From Enterococcus cecorum DSM 20682 = ATCC 43198 (lineage in GTDB: Bacteria; Bacillota; Bacilli; Lactobacillales; Enterococcaceae): a DNA stretch of 64,000 bases. Numbering within the stretch: position 1 is the stretch's first letter; every line of letters begins with the position of its first letter. The translations under genes and the position numbers were made by a program. The stretch spans positions 886,001 to 950,000 of the forward strand of contig NZ_ASWI01000004.1 in the NCBI RefSeq assembly GCF_000407565.1, given 5' to 3'. The notes below the pieces were generated by a model. It made no database searches, was not told the DNA's origin, and saw only the letters and a list, made by a program, of their open reading frames with translations. Shown here piece by piece: positions 48,021 to 59,509 of this stretch.

Positions 48021-49718
48021 TTAATCAAAATAATAGTTTTTAAAATCATATTTATAGACACGATATAAATATTTTGTATCCGTTTTTTGTGTAAACCGTT
48101 GAATCATTTTACCTGAACTCGTATATTCTGCAAAAGTAGCTTGTTGACCGGAATCAACAATAATATGATTTTGATAATTCTGGACACTTGACACATAAGC
48201 TGAATAAGGAACATCAAAACTTTCCACCAGTTTATAAGAATTTGTCTTTTCATCTACCAGATATTTCATATATTTAGAGGTTTTCCCTGCTGTCTTATCT
48301 GCAATTTTCGCTAAAGATATATCAATCCGCGAATCCATAATAGTCGAATTATTATTAAAAAAGCTCAAATAATATTGGCCAGCTGATAAATCTTCTGCTG
48401 TCTCATACGTAATTGAATGTTGTCCATATTGAGAAGTAAAACTGCCTTCTTTTTCTAGCAATAATTGGCCGCACTCTCCTACTCCCTGCCAAATTGCTTC
48501 ATCCCCCATCATATATTCTACTTGATAGATGCCTTGCTCATCTGGTTTCAAGGCAAGAATAGTCGAAGTTTCCCGAGAGCTGACCAAGAGTTGCTGATTA
48601 TCTGTTAATTGAAGACTATTGATATGAACAGGATCTAAATACCCTTTATTGTTGCTATGTTCTTCAATTCCTGTTGCTTTTTGATATAAATCAGGTAAAA
48701 GTTCTTCAAAATTAGCAATCTCAGTGACTTCTTGCGTGGATAAATCAATAGTTATGATTCGATCTTCTACATAGCCCGCTTGTTTTTTAGCAGTTTTACT
48801 TGTTGCTAAAGCTATCAATTGATTCTTATCATTCAATATGTAATCATGATGTAAAAGATAGTCGGTATTTGCTAAATCAAGAACTTGTTTAACTTGCCCT
48901 AACGCATTGATCTTTACAATTTTGGAATCTGAGACAGCCATAAACATTTCTTGCTGATCATTAAAAACTAAGCGCATGGAATTATAATTAACAATCGGTA
49001 TTTCTGCACGAATATAGCCATCGTTATCGACTAAATAGGTTGCTTTTTCGCCAGCTTGATTTCCAATTACTGCAAATAGACCCTCACTCAAACTTTCATC
49101 ACTTTCTTGTTTTGACAATTGATAGTTCATTTCAGAGGTTGTACTTAATTTAGGCGGTGTGTAGTGAAACTGCATCTGCTGCTGTTGCCCATCTTGAGTA
49201 GTCGCAGTCAAGGTAATGAGATTATCAACATTTGGAATACAGCCAATGATTTGATACTGATGACTCGTCGCATATTCTTCATTTTGTTTCAAATTTTTTT
49301 CAAACGATGGATATCCTTGGGCATCAATACGATAAGAAATTTTTACTGCTTCATCTGTTGAAAAGGCCAAATATAAGCCAGTGGTATTGGTTAAAAATGG
49401 ATTTGATACAATCAGCGGTTGCGTAAAGGTTGGTGTTTGCGATTCAATCAATTGTAATAATTGCTCTTGAATTCTTTCCTGTGTCGATAATTGATAGACA
49501 TCCGCCATCTTTTCAATATCCATATCACTATAATTTAATATATGAATGGTTGATCCAGTTGCTGAAGTCAAGCGATTCACTAAATTATTTTGCGTTGTCT
49601 GTGCCATCTTTACAGTTTCTGATGAACGATGTTTTTGAATGATATCATAGCTAGTTATCGTTCCTACAACTAGGAATAAGCTAATAGCCACTATAGAAAG
49701 CTTTCGTGACACTTTCAA
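48021..49718 (-). CDS. Membrane-anchored aryl-sulfate sulfotransferase (ASST family)
   Basis: 565 residues. An N-terminal helix (LSIVAISLFLVVGTITSY) anchors or exports the protein. The ASST beta-propeller carries the catalytic set seen in E. coli AssT: His in LLHHDYIL (His290/291), His365 in DPVHINSL, Arg382 in VSSRETS and His434 in YGQHSITYE. These enzymes move sulfate from one phenolic compound to another without PAPS, through a sulfo-histidine. The natural donor here is unknown. The start is TTG after GAGGAAG. No DsbA/DsbL-like partner is beside it, unlike the gram-negative locus. Confidence 0.82.
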   Translation of the reverse strand: MKVSRKLSIVAISLFLVVGTITSYDIIQKHRSSETVKMAQTTQNNLVNRLTSATGSTIHILNYSDMDIEKMADVYQLSTQERIQEQLLQLIESQTPTFTQPLIVSNPFLTNTTGLYLAFSTDEAVKISYRIDAQGYPSFEKNLKQNEEYATSHQYQIIGCIPNVDNLITLTATTQDGQQQQMQFHYTPPKLSTTSEMNYQLSKQESDESLSEGLFAVIGNQAGEKATYLVDNDGYIRAEIPIVNYNSMRLVFNDQQEMFMAVSDSKIVKINALGQVKQVLDLANTDYLLHHDYILNDKNQLIALATSKTAKKQAGYVEDRIITIDLSTQEVTEIANFEELLPDLYQKATGIEEHSNNKGYLDPVHINSLQLTDNQQLLVSSRETSTILALKPDEQGIYQVEYMMGDEAIWQGVGECGQLLLEKEGSFTSQYGQHSITYETAEDLSAGQYYLSFFNNNSTIMDSRIDISLAKIADKTAGKTSKYMKYLVDEKTNSYKLVESFDVPYSAYVSSVQNYQNHIIVDSGQQATFAEYTSSGKMIQRFTQKTDTKYLYRVYKYDFKNYYFD

Positions 49719-49766
49719 ACGAATCTTCCTCTCTATTTTTGATAACTCTATTGAATCATTTTAAAC

Positions 49767-49783
49767 TTAAGCTTAACTTAAAA
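49767..49783. promoter_or_regulatory. TTAAGCTTAA palindrome with CTTAA direct repeats
   Basis: ACTTAAGCTTAACTTAA, upstream of the sulfotransferase gene, contains three CTTAA/TTAA units at about six-base steps and a perfect ten-base palindrome. It could be an operator; no regulator is recognised. Confidence 0.3.
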
Positions 49784-49789
49784 CGGTAT

Positions 49790-49912
49790 TCGAAGGGTAG
49801 CTACATCACATCTAAGCCGGCCTGCCTAGGGAAATCTTAAAACACGATGGATTTTCCTGCCATTCCGGACAAACTTAGCTGCGCGTAGCTGTTCGACTCT
49901 TCTCATAACCTG
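49790..49912. other. G+C-rich structured intergenic segment
   Basis: This 120-base stretch is clearly richer in G+C than its surroundings and has several possible stems (GGAAATC/GATTTTCC; AGCTGCGCGTAGCT; GTAGCTAC) and a GCCGGCCTGCCTAGGG block. No open frame. It might be a small RNA, a leader of the sulfotransferase transcript, or a mobile-element relic. Confidence 0.35.
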
Positions 49913-49921
49913 GATAAAAAC

Positions 49922-49950
49922 AACCGATATACCATCAAAGTATATCGGTT
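49922..49950 (-). terminator. Terminator of the PLP lyase gene
   Basis: AACCGATATAC pairs with GTATATCGGTT, downstream of the minus-strand gene. Confidence 0.75.
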
Positions 49951-49958
49951 ATCCAAAA

Positions 49959-50984
49959 CTATAAGATTTCCTCTAATTGTTGTACTTGCTCTTTTGTCGT
50001 TGCCCAACTTGTTGCAAAACGAATCACCGTATGACTTTCATCATATTTTTCCCAAAAACCGACTCTTACCTGTTCTTGAAGTTGACTTAATTTTTGATTT
50101 TCAACGATGACAAAAATTTGATTAGTCGTTGTTTCAATGAAGAATGGGTATTTTCTTTCCTTAAGTAATTTTCTAATTTCATCCGCACGCTCAATCGCAT
50201 TTTGACTCATTTTAAAATAAAGATTATCAGTAAATAAAGTATCGAATTGAATCCCTAACACCCTTCCTTTGGCTAAAAGAGCACCATGTTGCTTGATTTG
50301 CGTAATAAAATGTTTAGGCGTATTACCTTTAGTGAATACCACCGCTTCACCACATAAAGCACCTACTTTTGTCCCACCAATATAAAATACATCCGCAAGT
50401 TGTGCTAATTCAGGGAGTGTCAAATCACAATCAGCAGCTTTAAGTCCATAACCTAATCTTGCGCTATCAATATATAGTGGAATTTGATAGTTTTGACAGA
50501 TAGCTTTGATTGCAAGTAATTCATCTTTAGTATATAGCGTACCATATTCAGTTGGGAAAGAAAGATAGACCATTCCTGGAAATACCATATGTTCATGATT
50601 TTCATCTGAGTAAAATACCTGTAATAATTGACTCAGATCTTGTGCGGACATTTTCCCTAAATTTTCAGGTAGTGTTAAAACTTTATGACCGGTAAATTCA
50701 ATGGCTCCAGCTTCATGTGAGGCAATATGACCTGTTTGGCAAGCAATGACACCTTCATATGGAGCTAACATCGTATCAATAATAATTTGATTCGTTTGAG
50801 TACCCCCTACTAAGAAATGAACATCTGCATCTGGTAATTGACAAGCCGCTTTAATTTTTTTCTTTGCTTGTTTTGTGTAATCATCAGAGCCATAACCTGG
50901 TAATTGTTCGAAGTTGGTTTGGATAAACTTTTCTAAAATTTTAGGGTGCGCTCCTTCAGTATAATCTGATTCAAATGAAAGCAT
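49959..50984 (-). CDS. Threonine aldolase / beta-eliminating lyase family PLP enzyme
   Basis: 341 residues, fold-type I PLP enzyme of the low-specificity threonine aldolase group. FESDYTEGAHPKIL at the N-terminus, PGYGSDDYTKQAK, VGGTQTNQIIID, YIDSARLGYGL (Asp that binds PLP) and the Schiff-base Lys in FYIGGTKVGALCGEAVVF are visible. It probably cleaves L-threonine or allo-threonine to glycine and acetaldehyde; exact specificity cannot be read. AGGAGGAATGTTTGA precedes the ATG. It is monocistronic between a terminator and the divergent YdcZ-type gene. Confidence 0.85.
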   Translation of the reverse strand: MLSFESDYTEGAHPKILEKFIQTNFEQLPGYGSDDYTKQAKKKIKAACQLPDADVHFLVGGTQTNQIIIDTMLAPYEGVIACQTGHIASHEAGAIEFTGHKVLTLPENLGKMSAQDLSQLLQVFYSDENHEHMVFPGMVYLSFPTEYGTLYTKDELLAIKAICQNYQIPLYIDSARLGYGLKAADCDLTLPELAQLADVFYIGGTKVGALCGEAVVFTKGNTPKHFITQIKQHGALLAKGRVLGIQFDTLFTDNLYFKMSQNAIERADEIRKLLKERKYPFFIETTTNQIFVIVENQKLSQLQEQVRVGFWEKYDESHTVIRFATSWATTKEQVQQLEEIL

Positions 50985-51133
50985 TCAAACATTCCTCCTT
51001 TTTTGCTATTTTATCAAATCTTTATTCTAAATACAATTTATTTAATATATGTATTATGTAAACAAAATTCTAGTATGGTGAATAAAAATACGAATGTGGT
51101 AAAATAAACATAGATTTTTTTGGAGGTGGGTAC

Positions 51134-52072
51134 ATGTATCTATTACTCGGACTATTTGTTGGAAGTCTTTTACCAATACAAACAGCATTTAATTAAAAAA
51201 TGAGAGGTATCGTGCAATCCCCTTTTTTAGCTTCATTATTTTCATTTGCTATCGGTACGCTTTTTTTAGCTTTGATTGCAATTTTTCAAGGGGTGCCCTT
51301 ATTGATTACCTCAGATGTTTTTGCCAGAACTCCTTGGTGGGCCTATCTTGGTGGTTTACTCGGAATGCTTGGACTAACAGCGAATATTCTGCTTTTCCCG
51401 ATTTTAGGTAGTGTTCAGACAGTCATATTACCTATTTTAGGCCAATTATTGATGTCAATTCTTATTGATCATTTTGGCTTATTTCATACCTTACTACGTC
51501 CATTATCATTCATTCGCTTTTTAGGACTTATTTCATTTATTGTGGGCGTACTTTTAATTGTATTTTTACCAAGTTACCTGCAACAAAAACGTCAATTGAT
51601 GAAAGAGACGAAAGAACATGTGCCATCCAAATTTCTCTGGCAACTAACAGGTATTATAGCTGGTATGTTAATGTCCACACAAGTTGCTATTAATGGCTTT
51701 TTAGGTAAACAACTGCACTCATCTATCCACGCAGCTTTTATTTCATTTTCGATTGGTACATTTTTAGTTTTAGTTGTTGTATTATCTGAAAAATCTTATC
51801 GAAAATTACAATTAAGCATCCTTAAACAGGCACCAAAATACATTTATCTTGCCGGCTTTTTCGGAGCAAGCTATGTCTTTTGTAATGCGTATTTAGCACC
51901 ATTAATTGGCACTGGAGCGGTGGTCACTCTTTCATTAGTGGGTCAAATTATTTCTAGCTTAGTCATCGATCAATTTAGATTACTAGGTGCTATTAAAAAA
52001 CCAATCAAATTTATCCAAGTGATTGGCATTATATTTCTATTTATTGGTGTGTTAGGAATTGAACTTTATTAG
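51134..52072 (+). pseudogene. DMT-superfamily transporter (DUF606/YdcZ), interrupted by a stop at codon 21
   Basis: A GGAGGTGGG ribosome site precedes ATG 51134, which reads MYLLLGLFVGSLLPIQTAFN, the normal first helix of YdcZ proteins, then TAA at 51194-51196. The same frame continues with KMRGIVQSPFLASLFSFAIGTLFL and runs open to 52072 with about nine further helices in two DUF606 repeats. Only one base separates TAA from a sense codon. Restart at ATG 51200 would lack helix 1 and has no ribosome site. Either a recent nonsense mutation or a sequencing error. Confidence 0.82.
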
Positions 52073-52085
52073 AGAGGTGAAAATC

Positions 52086-52421
52086 GTGAAACAAAGAAAC
52101 ACTGGACCTGTAATTACTGAAGAGAGTAGATTAATTTCAATTATGATTCAACTTTACTATCAAAAACATCCAAACGATGAAATTAGTAAAGACGAAATGC
52201 TAAATTATGCGCTAGACCGACTTGCCTTTTGTCGCTTTGGTGAAAAGAAAACAACGTGTAAAAAATGCCCGGTTCATTGTTATCAGAAAAAATACCGTCA
52301 ACAAATGAAAGTCATTATGCGCTATGCTGGCCCACGCATGTTATACCGTCACCCCATTTTTTCTATCAAACATTACTATCGACAATGGACACGCTCACAT
52401 GAATTAAAAAAAGCTAGATAG
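52086..52421 (+). CDS. YgbA-type 'nitrous oxide-stimulated promoter' family protein
   Basis: 111 residues. The cysteine cluster CRFGEKKTTCKKCPVHCY and the tail MKVIMRYAGPRMLYRHP are the signature of this family (E. coli YgbA, induced by nitric oxide). The cysteines could bind iron or zinc. The start is GTG at 52086 with AGAGGTGA upstream; an ATG at 52059 lies inside the preceding gene. It probably shares a transcript with the broken transporter. Function is not known. Confidence 0.8.
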   Translation: MKQRNTGPVITEESRLISIMIQLYYQKHPNDEISKDEMLNYALDRLAFCRFGEKKTTCKKCPVHCYQKKYRQQMKVIMRYAGPRMLYRHPIFSIKHYYRQWTRSHELKKAR

Positions 52422-52448
52422 TAAGAAAACTATCTAGCTAATTTTTTT
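52412..52448. terminator. Bidirectional terminator before degV
   Basis: AGCTAGATAG pairs with CTATCTAGCT, with seven T on the plus strand and A run on the other. Confidence 0.85.
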
Positions 52449-53295
52449 ATTCTGCACTAAAAGCTAACCCGATTGCTTTTTCACCTAAATGGGTACCAAT
52501 TACAGGACCGAAGTAACCAATTTCTACTTGAATATCAGGAAATTGTGCTTCTAACTTCGCCTTTTCCTCTTTCGCAACTTCCAAATTATTGGCATGAATC
52601 ACATAATATTTTACCTTACCTGGACATTGTTGTGCACTTTCAAATACTAGTTCCTCTGCCTTAGCAAATGCTTTCTTACTTGAACGAATCTTTTCATGCA
52701 AGACAATTTTACCATCTTCAAAAGTTAAAATCGGCTTAATCTTCAATAAACCGCCAATAATCGCAGCCCCATTTGTTAAACGGCCACCACGTACTAAATT
52801 GTTCAAATCATCGACAATTAAGAAGGCGCGGGTATTTGAGCGAATATAATCTAAATAATCCAAAATTTCTTCAATAGATTTGCCCGCATCTTTCATTTCA
52901 AGCGCTTTTTGAACCATATTACCCATTGGCATGCTAGTAATTTTTGAATCAAATGGATGGATATTGATTCCCTCAATCGTTCCTTGTAAAGCAAATAAGG
53001 TATTGACAAAACCAGAAATCCCGCCTGATAAATGGATACTAATGATATCAGTGTAACCTTCTTTTGCTAATTTCTCATATAAACTAACCACTTCACCTAA
53101 AGCTGGTTGAGAAGTAGTCGGGAATTCTTTAGAGGCTTTAAGGAGATCATAATATTCATCTGCATGGATATCAATGCCTTCATTATATATCTTGCCATCT
53201 AAAATAACAGGGATTGGTAATATATATATATCCGGATGATTACTAATAGCTGTTGGTATAAAAGCCGTACTATCCGTAACAATTGCTAATTTCAT
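52447..53295 (-). CDS. DegV family fatty-acid-binding protein (FakB-like)
   Basis: 282 residues. MKLAIVTDSTAFIP, TTSQPALGEV (the TSQP motif), SIHLSGGISG and NNLVRGGRLTNG are the DegV/FakB hallmarks. These proteins hold a fatty acid while FakA phosphorylates it for phospholipid synthesis. The first ATG (53313) has no ribosome site; the ATG at 53295 gives the family start and has GAGGA upstream at rather long spacing. No fakA is in the window. Confidence 0.87.
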   Translation of the reverse strand: MKLAIVTDSTAFIPTAISNHPDIYILPIPVILDGKIYNEGIDIHADEYYDLLKASKEFPTTSQPALGEVVSLYEKLAKEGYTDIISIHLSGGISGFVNTLFALQGTIEGINIHPFDSKITSMPMGNMVQKALEMKDAGKSIEEILDYLDYIRSNTRAFLIVDDLNNLVRGGRLTNGAAIIGGLLKIKPILTFEDGKIVLHEKIRSSKKAFAKAEELVFESAQQCPGKVKYYVIHANNLEVAKEEKAKLEAQFPDIQVEIGYFGPVIGTHLGEKAIGLAFSAE

Positions 53296-53378
53296 AGAAT
53301 TATAAATCCTCATTTCAATATATTAGTCATATTATATTAACTATAGCATAAATAAGTTGTAAATAAAATGAAATTCAG

Positions 53379-54518
53379 TTAATTTTTCAAAAAGTTTTCA
53401 ATGGCATCTTGATTCATTTTTTTATCCACTTCTAAATAACTGCCAGCTTCATAGCTTTCACCATATTGCCATGAATTATCTACAGGAATACTCAAACGTT
53501 GAATCCCATTTGCATTTTTAGCCGCAATCAAACCATGTTTTAAAATAAAGCTCATTGGAATATCATTGGGTGAATAACCCATCACTTTTCCTGCTGCATA
53601 AGGCATTTTAGAAATTGCTGAAAAACTTTTAACTTGTTTGAAAACCTCATTCATCACTTGTTGTTGACGTCGTACTCGGCCAAAATCGCCTTCTTCATCC
53701 ATTCTAAACCGCGCATATTGTAATAGCGTAAAGCCATTCATTTTTTGTGGTCCTTTTTTAATTGGCACATCAATATAGGCACTCATATCTTTTTCAGCAT
53801 CAATTTGTACGCCATCTGGAAATAGTGCATCAATTACCTTCTCAAATGTTTTAAAATCAACTAAAAAATAATACTTACAATCAATATTAAAGTTTTGTTT
53901 TAAAGTCTCACGTAATAATTCTGCCCCACCATAGGCATAAGAAGCATTAATCTTATTATCCCCTACGCCAGGAATTGTCACATAAGTATCACGCATAAAG
54001 GAAATAATTTTAGGTTTACTATTAAGTGAATTTCCTATGTGCAAGACCATGATGCTATCTGAACGTGAATTCTCACCGTCACGACTATCATTACCAATCA
54101 ATAAAATATTCTCGGAACCATCACTAGAAGTAACGCCATGAAACGTTTGAGCTGATTGGGTATGCTTTTCTTTTTTGGCTTCATTATACCCTTTTTGATA
54201 ACCATATACACTATAAGCCCCTGCACCCAAAACGATCAAAAGTAAGAGAACAAATAACTTTCTGAATGGATGATGTTTTTTTCGTAACTTCTTAGTAGAA
54301 TGCACATTTTGGTGATGTTCATGATGATGTTGGAGCTGTTTTTGATATATTTGTTGTTGATTTTCATAGCTATTTTCAACATTTCGATGAGTATCCTCTT
54401 CAAAATGATGCGCTTGTTCTTCGTGCCGATTTCTTGTTTTACGAGCAAAGCGATTCGCATGCTGTTCAGATTGACGTAATTCATCGCGCAATTTTTTATT
54501 TTTTTCCATTCGATTCAT
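53379..54518 (-). CDS. LytR-CpsA-Psr (LCP) family cell-wall glycopolymer ligase
   Basis: 379 residues. A cytoplasmic N-terminal region of about 85 residues is unusually His/Gln/Arg-rich (QLQHHHEHHQNVHS), followed by one membrane helix (LFVLLLLIVLGAGAYSVYGY) and an extracellular LCP domain: LIGNDSRDGENSRSDSIMVLHI, SFMRDTYVTIPGVGDNKINASYAYGG, YARFRMDEEGDFGRVRRQQQV. LCP enzymes attach teichoic acid or capsule polymers to peptidoglycan. GGTGGAGG precedes the ATG. Its place right after the aro operon matches the psr-like gene of enterococci. Confidence 0.9.
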   Translation of the reverse strand: MNRMEKNKKLRDELRQSEQHANRFARKTRNRHEEQAHHFEEDTHRNVENSYENQQQIYQKQLQHHHEHHQNVHSTKKLRKKHHPFRKLFVLLLLIVLGAGAYSVYGYQKGYNEAKKEKHTQSAQTFHGVTSSDGSENILLIGNDSRDGENSRSDSIMVLHIGNSLNSKPKIISFMRDTYVTIPGVGDNKINASYAYGGAELLRETLKQNFNIDCKYYFLVDFKTFEKVIDALFPDGVQIDAEKDMSAYIDVPIKKGPQKMNGFTLLQYARFRMDEEGDFGRVRRQQQVMNEVFKQVKSFSAISKMPYAAGKVMGYSPNDIPMSFILKHGLIAAKNANGIQRLSIPVDNSWQYGESYEAGSYLEVDKKMNQDAIENFLKN

Positions 54519-54622
54519 AAAAAATAACCTCCACCTAAGTCAAATCCATTGTAGCATAGTTTACCTATAAACGAATCTGGAATGGGGAGGATTTAATATT
54601 TTTTAAAATTTTCACATCCAAA

Positions 54623-55951
54623 TTAGCTGTGATGTAAAACTGGATACATTCCTAAATTCTGTACCACACAGCCTAATGCTTCTAACTCTTCTATCGCATT
54701 TTGATACAAGATATGTGGACGATTAACTTGTAAATCAACAATAAAGAAGTACTCTCCTAATTTGGTTTTTTGTGGTCGGGACTCAATCTTTACTAAGTTT
54801 AAATCACGCCAAGCAAATGCAGCTAATACTTTATGTAAAGCCCCCGGACTGTCTTTAGGTAAAGTGATATACAATGTTAATTTTTGCTCACTGGTTGTTA
54901 ACCGTGAAGTATCGAAATGCTTCTTTCCTAAAATCCAAAATCGTGTCTGATTAAAGTCATTATCTTGTATATTTGAAGCTAAAATTGGCACTTGATAAAA
55001 TTTGGCTGCTTGTTTACCGGCAATTGCAGCTAAACTTTTATCTTTTCTTTGCGCAATTTCAAGCACCGCAGCTGTAGTTGACTGAACGGGTTCTAAGAAA
55101 GCGCAAGGAAAATGCTCTTCAATATACTTTTGACATTGGGCTAAAGCTTGTGGATGCGATAAGATTTTCTTGATTTGTTTTGCATCATAACCAATCAGTT
55201 GTTGATGGATGGGTAAGACAATTTCAGCTTGCACGTAACACTCTTTTTGATCATACAAACGATCCACACTAGCATGGACAGAACCTTCAAGCGAATTTTC
55301 AATTGGAACCAAGGCAAAATCAAGTTTTTCCTTTAATAAAGCATCTATACATAGTGGAATAGAAGCAAATTCTACCACTTTTTGATGATCAACGACTTGT
55401 TTTAACGCTTGAAAAGAAAAGGAATTGACCGGACCTAAATAGCCAATCGTTTGCTGTGCTTGAATAATTTGTTGCACCACTTCATCTACAGTTAAGCTTG
55501 AAGTATCAATAGTTAATGACGCAACCTCATCATAAAAAGGTTTGCGCTCTTGATAAATTCCTTTGATTTGCTCAGCCGTTTTATTTTGGACCACGGGGCG
55601 AATGTTTTGCTTATCCCCGAAAATTCGCTTAACAAGAACATCGCCTTGACAATCTAAAAACACCACCCAAGCATCCTTTAAAAGATCACGATTGGTTTTA
55701 GAGAGCACAACGCCTCCACCTGTCGCGATAATTCCTGTTTGTTGTAAAGACTCTTGTAAAACTTGTGATTCTAATTTTCGAAAGGCAGCTTCTCCTTGTT
55801 TGGCAAAAATATCAGGAATAGACAACTGTGCACTTTCTTCAATTTTTTTGTCCAAATCTACAATCGGCATAGCTAATTTTTCAGCTAATAATTTTGCAAC
55901 AGTACTCTTACCAGCACCCATATATCCTACTAATACTATTGTTGTTTTCAC
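54623..55951 (-). CDS. aroK-pheA: Shikimate kinase - prephenate dehydratase fusion
   Basis: 442 residues. Residues 1 to about 165 are shikimate kinase (Walker A GYMGAGKST at 9-17, VDLDKKIE, FRKLESQVL, IATGGGVV). From residue 169 (IGYLGPVNSFSFQAL) to about 345 is prephenate dehydratase (VPIENSLEGSV; TRF motif at 336-338). Residues about 357-435 are an ACT domain with GALHKVL (370-376) and ESRP (390-393), the phenylalanine-sensing motifs. The frame is continuous and no start codon lies at the junction near 55447. The start is GTG after GAGGG. It is the last enzyme gene of the aro operon, 14 bases after aroA. Confidence 0.93.
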   Translation of the reverse strand: MKTTIVLVGYMGAGKSTVAKLLAEKLAMPIVDLDKKIEESAQLSIPDIFAKQGEAAFRKLESQVLQESLQQTGIIATGGGVVLSKTNRDLLKDAWVVFLDCQGDVLVKRIFGDKQNIRPVVQNKTAEQIKGIYQERKPFYDEVASLTIDTSSLTVDEVVQQIIQAQQTIGYLGPVNSFSFQALKQVVDHQKVVEFASIPLCIDALLKEKLDFALVPIENSLEGSVHASVDRLYDQKECYVQAEIVLPIHQQLIGYDAKQIKKILSHPQALAQCQKYIEEHFPCAFLEPVQSTTAAVLEIAQRKDKSLAAIAGKQAAKFYQVPILASNIQDNDFNQTRFWILGKKHFDTSRLTTSEQKLTLYITLPKDSPGALHKVLAAFAWRDLNLVKIESRPQKTKLGEYFFIVDLQVNRPHILYQNAIEELEALGCVVQNLGMYPVLHHS

Positions 55952-55964
55952 ATTTAACCCTCTT

Positions 55965-58339
<2,375 letters not shown>

Positions 58340-58362
<23 letters not shown>

Positions 58363-59506
58363 GATAACGACTAACCTCTTCTACTAATTCTTCAAAGGAA
58401 TCACTGGCAAATTTTTCTAATATTTCACCAGCTACCACAGTTGCCACAACATTTTCACACACGACACTTGCTGCTGGGACTGCCGTTGAATCTGAGCGTT
58501 CGATACTTGCTTTGTATGGTTCTTTGGTATCAATATCCACACTCAGTAATGGTTTATACAAAGTAGGAATTGGTTTCATCACACCATGTACAATCAATGT
58601 CTCACCATTTGTCATACCACCTTCAAAGCCACCTAAGCGATTGGTTTTACGGGTATAGCCCTTTTCTTGATCCCATTGAATTTCATCCATGACTTGAGAA
58701 CCTGGTAAATTTGCCATCTCAAAACCGATACCAAATTCGACCGCTTTAAAGGCATTGATACTAACCACCGCTTGAGCAATTTTTGCATCTAGCTTTTTAT
58801 CCCATTGAACATAGCTTCCTAATCCAGCAGGAACATTATCCAGTTGTACTTCCACAATTCCGCCAATCGTATCGCCATTTTTCTTGGTTTGGTCGATTAA
58901 GTCTTTCATCGCTTGTTCCACACTTGGATCAATGACGCGTAATTCTGACTTTTCTGAGATGGCTTTGATTTCAGCCACGCTTGGATAATTTTCTGGATTG
59001 ACGCTAATCCCACCTAGTTTTACAACATGGCCAGCTACAGTAATATCTAGTAAAGACAATAATTTCTTACATACTGCACCAATTGCCACGCGCATCGTTG
59101 TTTCACGCGCGGAAGAACGTTCCAATACATTACGCAAATCACGGTGATGATACTTCATACCACCTACTAAATCCGCATGTCCTGGACGAGGTTTAGCCAC
59201 ACGACGCAAATGACGTTCCTTTTCTTCAACTTCACTGACACTCATGACCGTTGTCCAGTTTTTCCAGTCTTTATTTTCAACGACTAAAGTGACGGGTGAT
59301 CCCAAAGTCTTACCATGTCTAACACCAGAAGTAATGCGAACTTGGTCTTTTTCAATTAACATTCTGCCACCACGGCCATAGCCGGTTTGTCTTCTTGCTA
59401 ATTCTGTATTGATATCTTCTACTGTTAAAGGCATGCCTGCAGGTAATCCTTCAATAATTGCTGTCAACTCTGGTCCGTGTGATTCTCCAGCTGTAAAGTA
59501 GCGCAT
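58340..59506 (-). CDS. aroC: Chorismate synthase
   Basis: 388 residues. FMN-dependent last step to chorismate. [78 protein letters not shown] and [11 protein letters not shown] are all canonical. It starts 3 bases after the aroB stop. Confidence 0.97.
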
Positions 59507-59509
59507 AAA

